This document shows positions 1 to 5,075 of a stretch of DNA of 8,193 nucleotides, piece after piece (position 1 is the first letter of the stretch; each line of letters begins with the position of its first letter). The stretch is from a bacterium (GTDB lineage Bacteria > SZUA-79 > Acidulodesulfobacterales > Acidulodesulfobacteraceae). The notes under the pieces are model-generated. The model searched no databases, was not told the DNA's origin, and saw only the letters and a list, made by a program, of their open reading frames with translations. Both the position numbers and the translations under genes were made by a program. Location: contig JAKACI010000054.1 in the NCBI GenBank assembly GCA_021821565.1, positions 1 to 8,193 on the forward strand. Direction: 5' to 3'.

Positions 1-81
1 AAACTACATCTCCTAATTCTAATAATGATTATAGTCTTGGGATCTCTGATTTTGCTCAGTCTGAATTAGGAGATGTAGTTT
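1..81. repeat. Perfect 19-bp inverted repeat at the window start
   Basis: Bases 1-19 are the exact reverse complement of bases 63-81, separated by 43 bases. The second arm lies in the conserved coding sequence for gcvH residues S-E-L-G-D-V-V. The first arm sits exactly at the end of the window, where the translated sequence stops matching the H-protein family. That arrangement suggests a fold-back artefact at a contig end, although a real stem cannot be excluded. Confidence 0.9.
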
Positions 82-353
82 ATATTCAACTTCCTCAAGC
101 AGGAAAACAATATAAAAAAGGTGAAAAAATAGGCGAAATAGAATCTGTGAAATCTGTTTCAGAAATTTATGCTCCTGTAGATTTAACAATAAAAAATATA
201 AATTCTAATCTTAATGAAACTCCCGAATTAATTAATAACAATCCTTACGGCGAAGGTTTCATCGCTAAAGTTGAATTAAATAATCCTTCCGATTTGTCAC
301 TGCTAATGGATAACAATTCTTACGAATCATTTATAAAATCAAATCATGAATAA
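3..353 (+). CDS. gcvH: Glycine cleavage system H protein, 5'-truncated by window edge
   Basis: GcvH is the small soluble lipoyl carrier of the glycine cleavage system. Its lipoamide arm takes the aminomethyl group from the P protein, passes it to the T protein and is reoxidised by lipoamide dehydrogenase. Reading in frame from base 3 gives 116 codons to the TAA at 351-353. The family core is clear: GISDFAQSELGDVVY, then ELP-like 'IQLPQAGK', the lipoylation motif ESVKSVSE with the modified Lys encoded at 150-152, and the C-terminal NPYGEGF stretch. The usual N-terminal HEW segment is missing. The first 12 visible residues, ending in 'NSNNDYSL', do not resemble the family where HEWxxxE should lie. 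They come partly from an inverted repeat (1-19), so the first six codons may be an assembly artefact or part of an Asn/Ser-rich loop. The gene overlaps gcvPA by 8 bp, implying cotranscription. The identity is very secure; the extreme 5' sequence is not. Confidence 0.95.
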   Translation, partial: TTSPNSNNDYSLGISDFAQSELGDVVYIQLPQAGKQYKKGEKIGEIESVKSVSEIYAPVDLTIKNINSNLNETPELINNNPYGEGFIAKVELNNPSDLSLLMDNNSYESFIKSNHE

Positions 354-1845
354 TTTTTGTTATATTCCCGCTTCAAATGAAGAAGTGGAATACATGTATA
401 AATTTATCGGGATTAAAGATAAAAAAGAGTTATTTAATAAAATTATCGGCGGCATTCCTTTGGTTAACGAAAAAGACCTTGATTTTATGCCTGATCAAAT
501 GGACGAATTATCGCTTTATAAATATTTCTCAAATATAAATGATAATTTGCGTGATAGCGGCAATATACCTATATTTGCCGGCGGAGGGATATACGACCAT
601 TATGTTCCGTCCGCAGTTGACGCAATAATGTCAAGAGCCGAATTTTATACTCCTTATACTCCGTATCAGCCTGAAGTCAGTCAGGGAACATTAATGGCGC
701 TGTTTGAATTTCAATCAATGACCGCTTCAATTTTAGGTATGGATGTTGTTAATGCTTCTATGTATGACGGCGCAGAAAGTTTGGCGGAAGCAGTGCTTAT
801 GTCTTCGCGGATTTATCGTCAGAATAGACAGAATGATTCAAGTAAAAGCAATAATAAAAAAATTAAAATTATTGTTTCTAAAGCCGTCAATCCCTATTAT
901 ATTGAAGTTGTTAAAACTTTTATTGAAGATTTAGATATTTTTATAGAATTTGCAGATATTGATTTAATAAAAGGCAATACCGATATAAACGATTTAACAG
1001 AAAAATTGGCTAAAAATAAAAATATTAATCAAAAAAATGCAAATAAGTCTGATAGCAAAAGCAGTGGCGATAATGTTTCAGGCGGCGAAGTATGCGCTTT
1101 TATAGTTCAGCAGCCCAATTATTTTGGAATTATAGAAGATTTAGAAACTATTGAAAAGATAGTGCATAACAAAAATTGCAATACTTCTTTAAATCCTCAT
1201 CTAATAGTATGTTCTGCAGAGCCTTTCAGTTTTGGAACGATTGCTCCACCTGGATTTTATAATGCCGATATTTTTGCAGGCGAAGGAAACGGTTTTGGCA
1301 ATTATATGAATTTTGGCGGACCGCTTTTAGGTCTTTTTGCGGCAAAAAAAGAATTTATAAGACAAATGCCTGGAAGAATTACGGGCAAGTCTAAAGATAA
1401 TAAAAATAAAGATGCGTATTTGTTTATTCTTGCGACCCGGGAGCAGCATATAAGAAGGCAGGCGGCGACATCTAATATTTGCACAAACAATTCATTAAAC
1501 GCACTCAGAGCGGCCGTTTATTTATCTTTATGCTCCAAACAAGGATTTAAGAAAATTTCTCTTTTAAATCTTAAATTAGCTCATATTTTGTGTGAAAAAT
1601 TGTTAAATACAAGCTTGTTTTCTCTTAAATTTACCGCCGATTTTTATAATGAGTTTGTTTTAGAAATAAATAACAAAAGCATTAATTCATCAAAATTTAT
1701 AAATGAGATGCTAAAAGAAGGCATATTGGCGGGAATACCTGTAAAAAACGGCAGCAGCAATGAAGTTTTGATAGCCGCCACGGAGAAAGTCGGCATTGAA
1801 GATATTGATAAATATGTTGAAAGCTCGGTTAAAATACTTACTTAA
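346..1845 (+). CDS. gcvPA: Glycine dehydrogenase (decarboxylating) subunit 1, GcvPA
   Basis: GcvPA is the N-terminal-half subunit of the split, PLP-dependent P protein. With GcvPB it decarboxylates glycine and loads the aminomethyl group onto lipoylated GcvH. The protein is 499 residues; the family is usually about 440-450. Diagnostic motifs run in order: YDHYVP (83-88), EFYTPYTPYQPEVSQGT (99-115), MDVVNASMYDGAE (132-144), QQPNYFG (255-261), AEPFSFGTIAPPG (291-303), the FGGPLLG glycine loop (323-329), MPGRITG (341-347) and TREQHIRR followed by ATSNICTN (364-381). The extra length is mostly two hydrophilic Asn/Lys/Ser-rich insertions near residues 158-172 and 223-248, the second just before the strand leading into QQPNYFG. 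The ATG overlaps the gcvH stop codon (ATG at 346, TAA at 351-353) and has no Shine-Dalgarno, so translational coupling is likely. The catalytic Lys is in GcvPB, as expected. All core motifs are intact, so the protein is probably functional. Confidence 0.97.
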   Translation: MNNFCYIPASNEEVEYMYKFIGIKDKKELFNKIIGGIPLVNEKDLDFMPDQMDELSLYKYFSNINDNLRDSGNIPIFAGGGIYDHYVPSAVDAIMSRAEFYTPYTPYQPEVSQGTLMALFEFQSMTASILGMDVVNASMYDGAESLAEAVLMSSRIYRQNRQNDSSKSNNKKIKIIVSKAVNPYYIEVVKTFIEDLDIFIEFADIDLIKGNTDINDLTEKLAKNKNINQKNANKSDSKSSGDNVSGGEVCAFIVQQPNYFGIIEDLETIEKIVHNKNCNTSLNPHLIVCSAEPFSFGTIAPPGFYNADIFAGEGNGFGNYMNFGGPLLGLFAAKKEFIRQMPGRITGKSKDNKNKDAYLFILATREQHIRRQAATSNICTNNSLNALRAAVYLSLCSKQGFKKISLLNLKLAHILCEKLLNTSLFSLKFTADFYNEFVLEINNKSINSSKFINEMLKEGILAGIPVKNGSSNEVLIAATEKVGIEDIDKYVESSVKILT

Positions 1846-1871
1846 CAGCTAAAATTTTTAAATCTTTCGCA

Positions 1872-1979
1872 CTAGAAATATCCAATTCCGCTACTGCTAA
1901 AGAGGTGAAAGAAGCGCAGTAATTAACAATTTAATTAGATAAGCGAGAAATATCTAACTCTGCTACTGCTAAGGAGCGG
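1872..1979 (+). repeat. 36-nt imperfect direct repeat, two copies 72 bp apart
   Basis: Copy one is 1872-1907 and copy two is 1944-1979, with 29 of 36 positions identical. Both copies sit in the same reading frame because the offset is 72. In the frame of base 1875 both read EISNSATAKE. The four differences inside that decapeptide (TCC/TCT, AAT/AAC, TCC/TCT, AAA/AAG) are all synonymous third-position transitions. Neither copy has a start codon in frame, and each stretch runs into a stop soon after (1920-1922 and 1989-1991). They could be remnants of a duplicated coding segment, or a noncoding repeat whose differences fall this way by chance. Confidence 0.8.
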
Positions 1980-2013
1980 GCGACATATTAAATAGATGGC
2001 AAAAAAATATTCA

Positions 2014-2081
2014 AAAATTAATTCCCCTCCTGTCAAGGAGGGATGCCCGTTAGGGCGGGGTGGTTAAGGGCAATTAATTTT
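2014..2081. repeat. REP/MITE-like palindromic element with two internal hairpins
   Basis: An outer perfect 10-bp inverted repeat (2014-2023 with 2072-2081, AAAATTAATT type) encloses a G+C-rich core that stands out from its surroundings. Inside are two hairpins: CCCTCCT/AGGAGGG with a 4-base loop (2025-2042), and GCCC/GGGC with a 4-base loop (2045-2056). The core then continues as GGGGTGGTTAAGGGC. The whole can fold into a cloverleaf-like shape. From memory, similar CCCCTCC...GGAGGGG...GGGGTGGTTAA repeats are dispersed in many environmental bacterial genomes; that comparison was not checked. No transposase is encoded here, so any mobility would depend on another element. Confidence 0.75.
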
Positions 2082-2190
2082 ATTCAAGTTAATAAATTAT
2101 TTAATAAATTGTATAAAATTAATTTCAAATTATTATTTTAATAGTAAATTCAAATCTAAAATTATTCTGATTATTATAAATCTATAAACT

Positions 2191-3987
2191 ATGAAAAAAT
2201 TTCCCGGTTCAAAAGGTTTGATATTTAATGAAGGTTTATTGATTAATCAAAGTTCAAAAGGATTATACGGTATAAGTATCCCTCAAAATAATTTTAGTTT
2301 AAGTCAAGTTAAAAAAACAGCTAAAGATTATATTGACCTTAAATTTTTAAGAAATGAAGAAAAATCCCCTTTATTGCTTCCTGAAGTATCTGAGCCCACT
2401 GTAGTCAGACATTTTACACGTCTATCAAGCTGGAATATTTGCGTAGATACAGCTTTTTATCCCTTAGGTTCATGCACAATGAAATATAATCCTAAAATTA
2501 ATGAAGTAATAGCTTCATTAAATAATATAAGAAATTTGCACCCGTTAATGCCTGCAGGCTATATTCAGCCTATTTTAAAAATAATGTATGAATTTAACCG
2601 GGTATTGTGCGGATTAACAGGGCTCGACGAATTTACTTTTAACCCTCAAGCCGGTGCTGCAGGTGAATTTACAGGTATGAAAATTATTAAAAAGTATTTT
2701 GAAGTTAAAAATGAAAAAAGAAATATTGTTTTAATTCCCGACAGTTCACATGGAACTAATCCTGCAAGCAGCCATATAGCAGGTTTTATTCCGGTTGAAA
2801 TTAAAACATTTTCACAGGATCTTTCGGAAAATTCTGACAATTTAAATAAACATGCTAATGATGACCATTCACTTTTAAATGAAGGCGAAAATAATCTTAA
2901 TTATAAAACAAATAAAAAAGGATATAAAGGATATATTGATATAAACGAACTTAAAAAGTATATAAATAAAGATGTTGCGGCAATAATGATAACCAATCCA
3001 AATACATTCGGATTATTTGAAAAAAATATTATAGAAGTTGCTGATTTAATGCATAAAAACGGCTCATTAGTTTACATGGACGGCGCCAATTTTAATGCTT
3101 TTATAGGTAATTGCAGAGTTTCGGATTTTGGGGTTGACATACTGCATTTAAACCTGCATAAAACATTTTCTACTCCGCATGGCGGCGGTGGTCCAGGCAG
3201 CGGACCCGTCGGGGTTAAAGATTTTTTAAAAGAATTTTTGCCTATTCCATATATAACGGTTGAAAGGCGAAAAGTAGAAAATAAAGCTAAATTTCAAAAT
3301 GACAATAAAAATAAAGAAGACGGTTATATAAAAGACGGCAATAAATATAATAAATACAAATGCAATAATAATAATATTAACAGTAACGGTAATAGTGAAA
3401 GCTTGATAAATAATAAAAATTACGGCGAAGATAAAATTGATTATGAAAAAGATGATTACTGCTATTATTATGATTTAAAAAATGAAAGAGAACATTCAAT
3501 AGGCAGAATTTCTTCGTTTTACGGAAATTTTGCGGTAATATTAAGAGCTTATGCTTATCTGTTGTCTCTTGGAAGACAAAATATATCTAAAGTTAGTGAA
3601 ATAGCAGTTTTAAATGCAAATTACATAAAGAAGAAACTTAAAGATGCTTTTATTGAAAGCGATCCGTTCCCTGAGGATTTATGTATGCACGAATGTGTGT
3701 TAAACGACAGCGTTTTTCAATCGGAAGGAATTTCAACTTTAGATTTTGCAAAACTTATTATAGATTACGGTTTCCATCCGCCTACCGTATATTTTCCAAA
3801 AAATATTCACGGAGCAATTATGATTGAGCCCACGGAAACCGAATCAATACAAACTATGGATAGTTTTATTTCCGCTATGAAAGAAATAAAGAAAAAAGGT
3901 AAGAACTATGTCTCAAAATCACCGAAAAAAACAAAAACAGGAAGAATTAATGAAGTTTTGGCAAACAAAAATCCTGTATTCAAATAA
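2191..3987 (+). CDS. gcvPB: Glycine dehydrogenase (decarboxylating) subunit 2, GcvPB
   Basis: GcvPB is the PLP-carrying C-terminal-half subunit of the split P protein; it pairs with GcvPA to decarboxylate glycine. Motifs in order: LPEVSEPTVVRHFTRLS (63-79), FYPLGSCTMKYNP (89-101), the PxAGAxGE glycine region (152-159), PDSSHGTNPAS (183-193), TNPNTFGLFE (268-277), MDGANFNA (296-303), LNLHKTFSTPHGGGGPG (320-336) with the PLP-binding Lys at residue 324 (codon 3160-3162), IGRISSFYGNF (437-447), YGFHPPTVYFP (526-536) and MIEPTETES (544-552). The length is 598 against a usual ~480. The excess is two low-complexity insertions, near 211-247 and 360-432, both very rich in Asn, Lys, Asp and Tyr. Neither interrupts a catalytic motif. 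The ATG at 2191 has no Shine-Dalgarno; the N-terminus begins about where family members begin. It is separated from gcvPA by a 345-bp repeat-bearing spacer, so it may have its own promoter or depend on readthrough. Confidence 0.97.
   Translation: MKKFPGSKGLIFNEGLLINQSSKGLYGISIPQNNFSLSQVKKTAKDYIDLKFLRNEEKSPLLLPEVSEPTVVRHFTRLSSWNICVDTAFYPLGSCTMKYNPKINEVIASLNNIRNLHPLMPAGYIQPILKIMYEFNRVLCGLTGLDEFTFNPQAGAAGEFTGMKIIKKYFEVKNEKRNIVLIPDSSHGTNPASSHIAGFIPVEIKTFSQDLSENSDNLNKHANDDHSLLNEGENNLNYKTNKKGYKGYIDINELKKYINKDVAAIMITNPNTFGLFEKNIIEVADLMHKNGSLVYMDGANFNAFIGNCRVSDFGVDILHLNLHKTFSTPHGGGGPGSGPVGVKDFLKEFLPIPYITVERRKVENKAKFQNDNKNKEDGYIKDGNKYNKYKCNNNNINSNGNSESLINNKNYGEDKIDYEKDDYCYYYDLKNEREHSIGRISSFYGNFAVILRAYAYLLSLGRQNISKVSEIAVLNANYIKKKLKDAFIESDPFPEDLCMHECVLNDSVFQSEGISTLDFAKLIIDYGFHPPTVYFPKNIHGAIMIEPTETESIQTMDSFISAMKEIKKKGKNYVSKSPKKTKTGRINEVLANKNPVFK
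2821..2931 (+). other. Asn-rich insertion 1 within gcvPB
   Basis: Residues 211-247 lie between the strand ending VEIKT and the conserved helix YIDINEL. In ordinary GcvPB only a few residues separate these elements. The insertion is hydrophilic and low in complexity (NSDNLNK, GENNLNYK). The reading frame is kept throughout, and the conserved sequence resumes directly afterwards. Confidence 0.7.
3268..3486 (+). other. Asn/Lys/Tyr-rich insertion 2 within gcvPB
   Basis: Residues 360-432 lie between FLPIPYITVE and the conserved IGRISSFYGNF. Family members have roughly a dozen residues here. The segment contains runs such as CNNNNINSNGN and DDYCYYYD. The DNA includes an AAT-type triplet run near 3364-3377, consistent with growth by replication slippage, and it stays in frame. 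Confidence 0.75.
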
Positions 3988-4022
3988 AAAATTATTAATT
4001 AAATAACAATTTGATTAAATAC

Positions 4023-4048
4023 AATTAAAAGTATTTCCTTTAATTTTT
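4023..4048 (+). terminator. Weak AT-only hairpin downstream of gcvPB
   Basis: AATTAAA (4023-4029) can pair with TTTAATT (4039-4045) around a 9-base loop, and three T residues follow. The stem holds no G-C pair, so it is a poor intrinsic terminator. It is listed only because it is the best candidate found near the end of gcvPB. Confidence 0.2.
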
Positions 4049-4094
4049 CCATAGAAACTATCAATGATATTTTTTCAATGATAAGCAATAGTGC

Positions 4095-4255
4095 ATGAGC
4101 CGTCTAAATGCCGACAGCTATGAAACACTGCCGGCTTTCCTTCGGAATAACTGCATATAGATAGTGAAACTATTGAAACTATAAATCCTCTCTAATCTAA
4201 GTCATTCCTGCGTGGGCGGGTACGCTTTAAAGCCGTCGGCATTTAGACGGCTCAT
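4095..4255. mobile_element. 161-bp MITE-like element with 25-bp terminal inverted repeats
   Basis: The outer 21 bases of each end (4095-4115 and 4235-4255) are perfect reverse complements. The pairing continues past one mismatch to give 24 of 25 (4095-4119 with 4231-4255). The inner 111 bases encode nothing credible. They include a small TTCC/GGAA hairpin (4137-4147) and a segment, GTCATTCCTGCGTGGGCGGG (4201-4220), that resembles a degenerate copy of the common 'GTCATTCCCGCG' class of dispersed repeats. The element is richer in G+C than its surroundings. No clear target-site duplication was seen at its edges. As RNA it would form one long stem, so it could also act as a processing site or terminator between gcvPB and the hydrolase. 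Confidence 0.7.
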
Positions 4256-4300
4256 CCGGAAAATAAATTTCTATGAAAGAATTAAAGATTTCAATTTGTC

Positions 4301-4329
4301 TTGAAAAAAACGAAATTTTATAGTATTAT
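4301..4329 (+). promoter_or_regulatory. Sigma70-type promoter for the alpha/beta hydrolase gene
   Basis: TTGAAA (4301-4306) and TATTAT (4324-4329) are separated by 17 bases, and each matches five of six consensus positions. Transcription would start near 4336, leaving a leader of about 37 bases that contains the Shine-Dalgarno. This argues against the upstream in-frame TTG at 4301 as a start codon, because it would fall inside the promoter. The promoter follows directly after the MITE-like element. Confidence 0.6.
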
Positions 4330-4358
4330 TATAAATATATTGATAAATAACTTATTAC

Positions 4359-4365
4359 AAAGGAG
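4359..4365 (+). promoter_or_regulatory. Strong ribosome binding site AAAGGAG
   Basis: AAAGGAG lies 7 bases before the ATG at 4373 and fixes the start of the hydrolase gene. It is the only strong Shine-Dalgarno before a gene start in this window. Confidence 0.85.
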
Positions 4366-4372
4366 CATAAAT

Positions 4373-4972
4373 ATGAATTTCAAGGAAGTTCAATTTGAAG
4401 CTGCCGACGGCGGAGTAATACACGGCTCATTATTCGGGTTATATTCTGATGCAGTTATACTTGCACACGGTAAAGTTTTCAATAAAGAAAGCTATTATGA
4501 CCTGTGTGAAATATTTTCAAAAAATAAAATTACTTCATTAGCATTCGATTTTAGAGGTTATGGGCTGTCAAAACCCGGCAGCAGCGGGTTGGCAGGGTTG
4601 GGAGAAGATGTTATAGGCGCAATAAGCTTTATGAAAAAGCAAGATTTTGTAAAAAATATAACATTATTGGGCTCAAGTATGGGCGGCGCTGCAGTCTTAA
4701 ATGCATCTAAATTATATAAACCTGAAGAAATAAAATCTGTTATAGCCCTTTCTTCTACTTTTACAGATGGAGTTAATGTTATAGATGTTCCTGTGCATTA
4801 TATAGGTTCTGAAGATGAAAAATTCGCCGAAGGAATTAAAAACATGCATACAAATACAAGATCTAAAAAGTCTATTCATTTCTTTAAAGGCAATGTGCAT
4901 GGTCAAAATATTTTTGCGGCAGAATCAAGAGATGAACTAATTTCATTAATTATTTCTTACATCAAAGAATAA
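4373..4972 (+). CDS. Small alpha/beta-fold hydrolase (serine hydrolase), substrate unknown
   Basis: This is a 199-residue single-domain alpha/beta hydrolase, probably cytoplasmic because no signal peptide is visible from this start. Visible features: a DGGVIHG beta-hairpin near residues 12-18; LAHGKVFNKESYY, where HG (32-33) marks the oxyanion-hole region; FDFRGYGLS (58-66); the nucleophile elbow GSSMGG with catalytic Ser102; GSEDEKF, with Asp148 as the likely acid; and GNVHGQNIF, with His176 as the catalytic base. The full Ser-Asp-His triad is therefore present. The ATG at 4373 is chosen because AAAGGAG lies 7 bases upstream and a sigma70-like promoter covers the alternative in-frame TTG at 4301. 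Such short hydrolases act as esterases, thioesterases or dienelactone-hydrolase relatives; nothing here sets the substrate. An MFS transporter follows 100 bp later and may be cotranscribed. The last codons belong to a 37-bp block duplicated before that transporter. Confidence 0.88.
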   Translation: MNFKEVQFEAADGGVIHGSLFGLYSDAVILAHGKVFNKESYYDLCEIFSKNKITSLAFDFRGYGLSKPGSSGLAGLGEDVIGAISFMKKQDFVKNITLLGSSMGGAAVLNASKLYKPEEIKSVIALSSTFTDGVNVIDVPVHYIGSEDEKFAEGIKNMHTNTRSKKSIHFFKGNVHGQNIFAAESRDELISLIISYIKE

Positions 4973-5075
4973 TAAAATTAATGTCTTATCTGAGTATTAT
5001 TACCTAATAATCTTTCTTTAATAATTATTTCTTACATCTAATTATTTCTTACATCAAAGAATAATAAAATTAATG
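4947..5075 (+). repeat. Perfect 37-bp direct duplication plus 17-bp tandem unit between hydrolase and MFS genes
   Basis: Bases 4947-4983 and 5039-5075 are identical over 37 positions, 92 bp apart. The block spans the last hydrolase codons (ISYIKE), the stop codon, a short AT-rich stretch and an ATG. The second copy's ATG (5073-5075) is the start codon of the MFS gene. The first copy's ATG (4981) opens only an 8-codon frame ending at 5007. The first 17 bases of the block occur a third time at 5022-5038, directly in tandem with 5039-5055. Confidence 0.95.

Larger units (their letters stand above)
1846..2190. other. 345-bp repeat-bearing spacer between gcvPA and gcvPB
   Basis: No credible gene was found on either strand. 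The left half holds two copies of a 36-nt imperfect direct repeat, and the middle holds a palindromic REP/MITE-like element. The last ~110 bases are almost pure A/T, with no Shine-Dalgarno before gcvPB. A poor promoter-like pair (TTAATA at 2089-2094, 17 bases, TATAAA at 2112-2117) is present, but chance matches are common in such AT-rich DNA. No glycine-riboswitch-like structure was recognised. gcvPA and gcvPB usually lie close together, so this spacer looks like an insertion into the operon. Confidence 0.7.

Noticed and set aside
743..934. 63-codon + strand frame inside gcvPA.
   Set aside because: It is an out-of-frame shadow of strongly conserved gcvPA sequence, with no independent support.
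1872..1979. The two 36-nt repeats as a minimal CRISPR array.
   Set aside because: There are only two imperfect copies with a 36-bp interval, no further units, and no cas genes in the window.
1846..2190. A glycine riboswitch before gcvPB.
   Set aside because: No paired-aptamer-like conserved core was seen; the only strong structure is the palindromic repeat element.
3364..3377. An AAT-type triplet run as a phase-variation microsatellite in gcvPB.
   Set aside because: The run is short and interrupted, and triplet changes would not shift the frame, so on/off switching is not expected.
4273..4323. 16-residue ORF (MKELKISICLEK...) upstream of the hydrolase.
   Set aside because: It is very short, has no Shine-Dalgarno and overlaps the predicted promoter; it is most likely chance.
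4301..4372. 24-residue N-terminal extension of the hydrolase starting at TTG 4301, which would look membrane-inserting.
   Set aside because: TTG 4301 is the -35 of a good promoter and has no ribosome binding site. ATG 4373 has AAAGGAG 7 bases upstream and starts where the domain starts.
4981..5007. 8-codon ORF in the first copy of the 37-bp duplication as a real leader peptide.
   Set aside because: There is no Shine-Dalgarno, no regulatory codon run and no attenuator structure; it is noted only as a by-product of the duplication.
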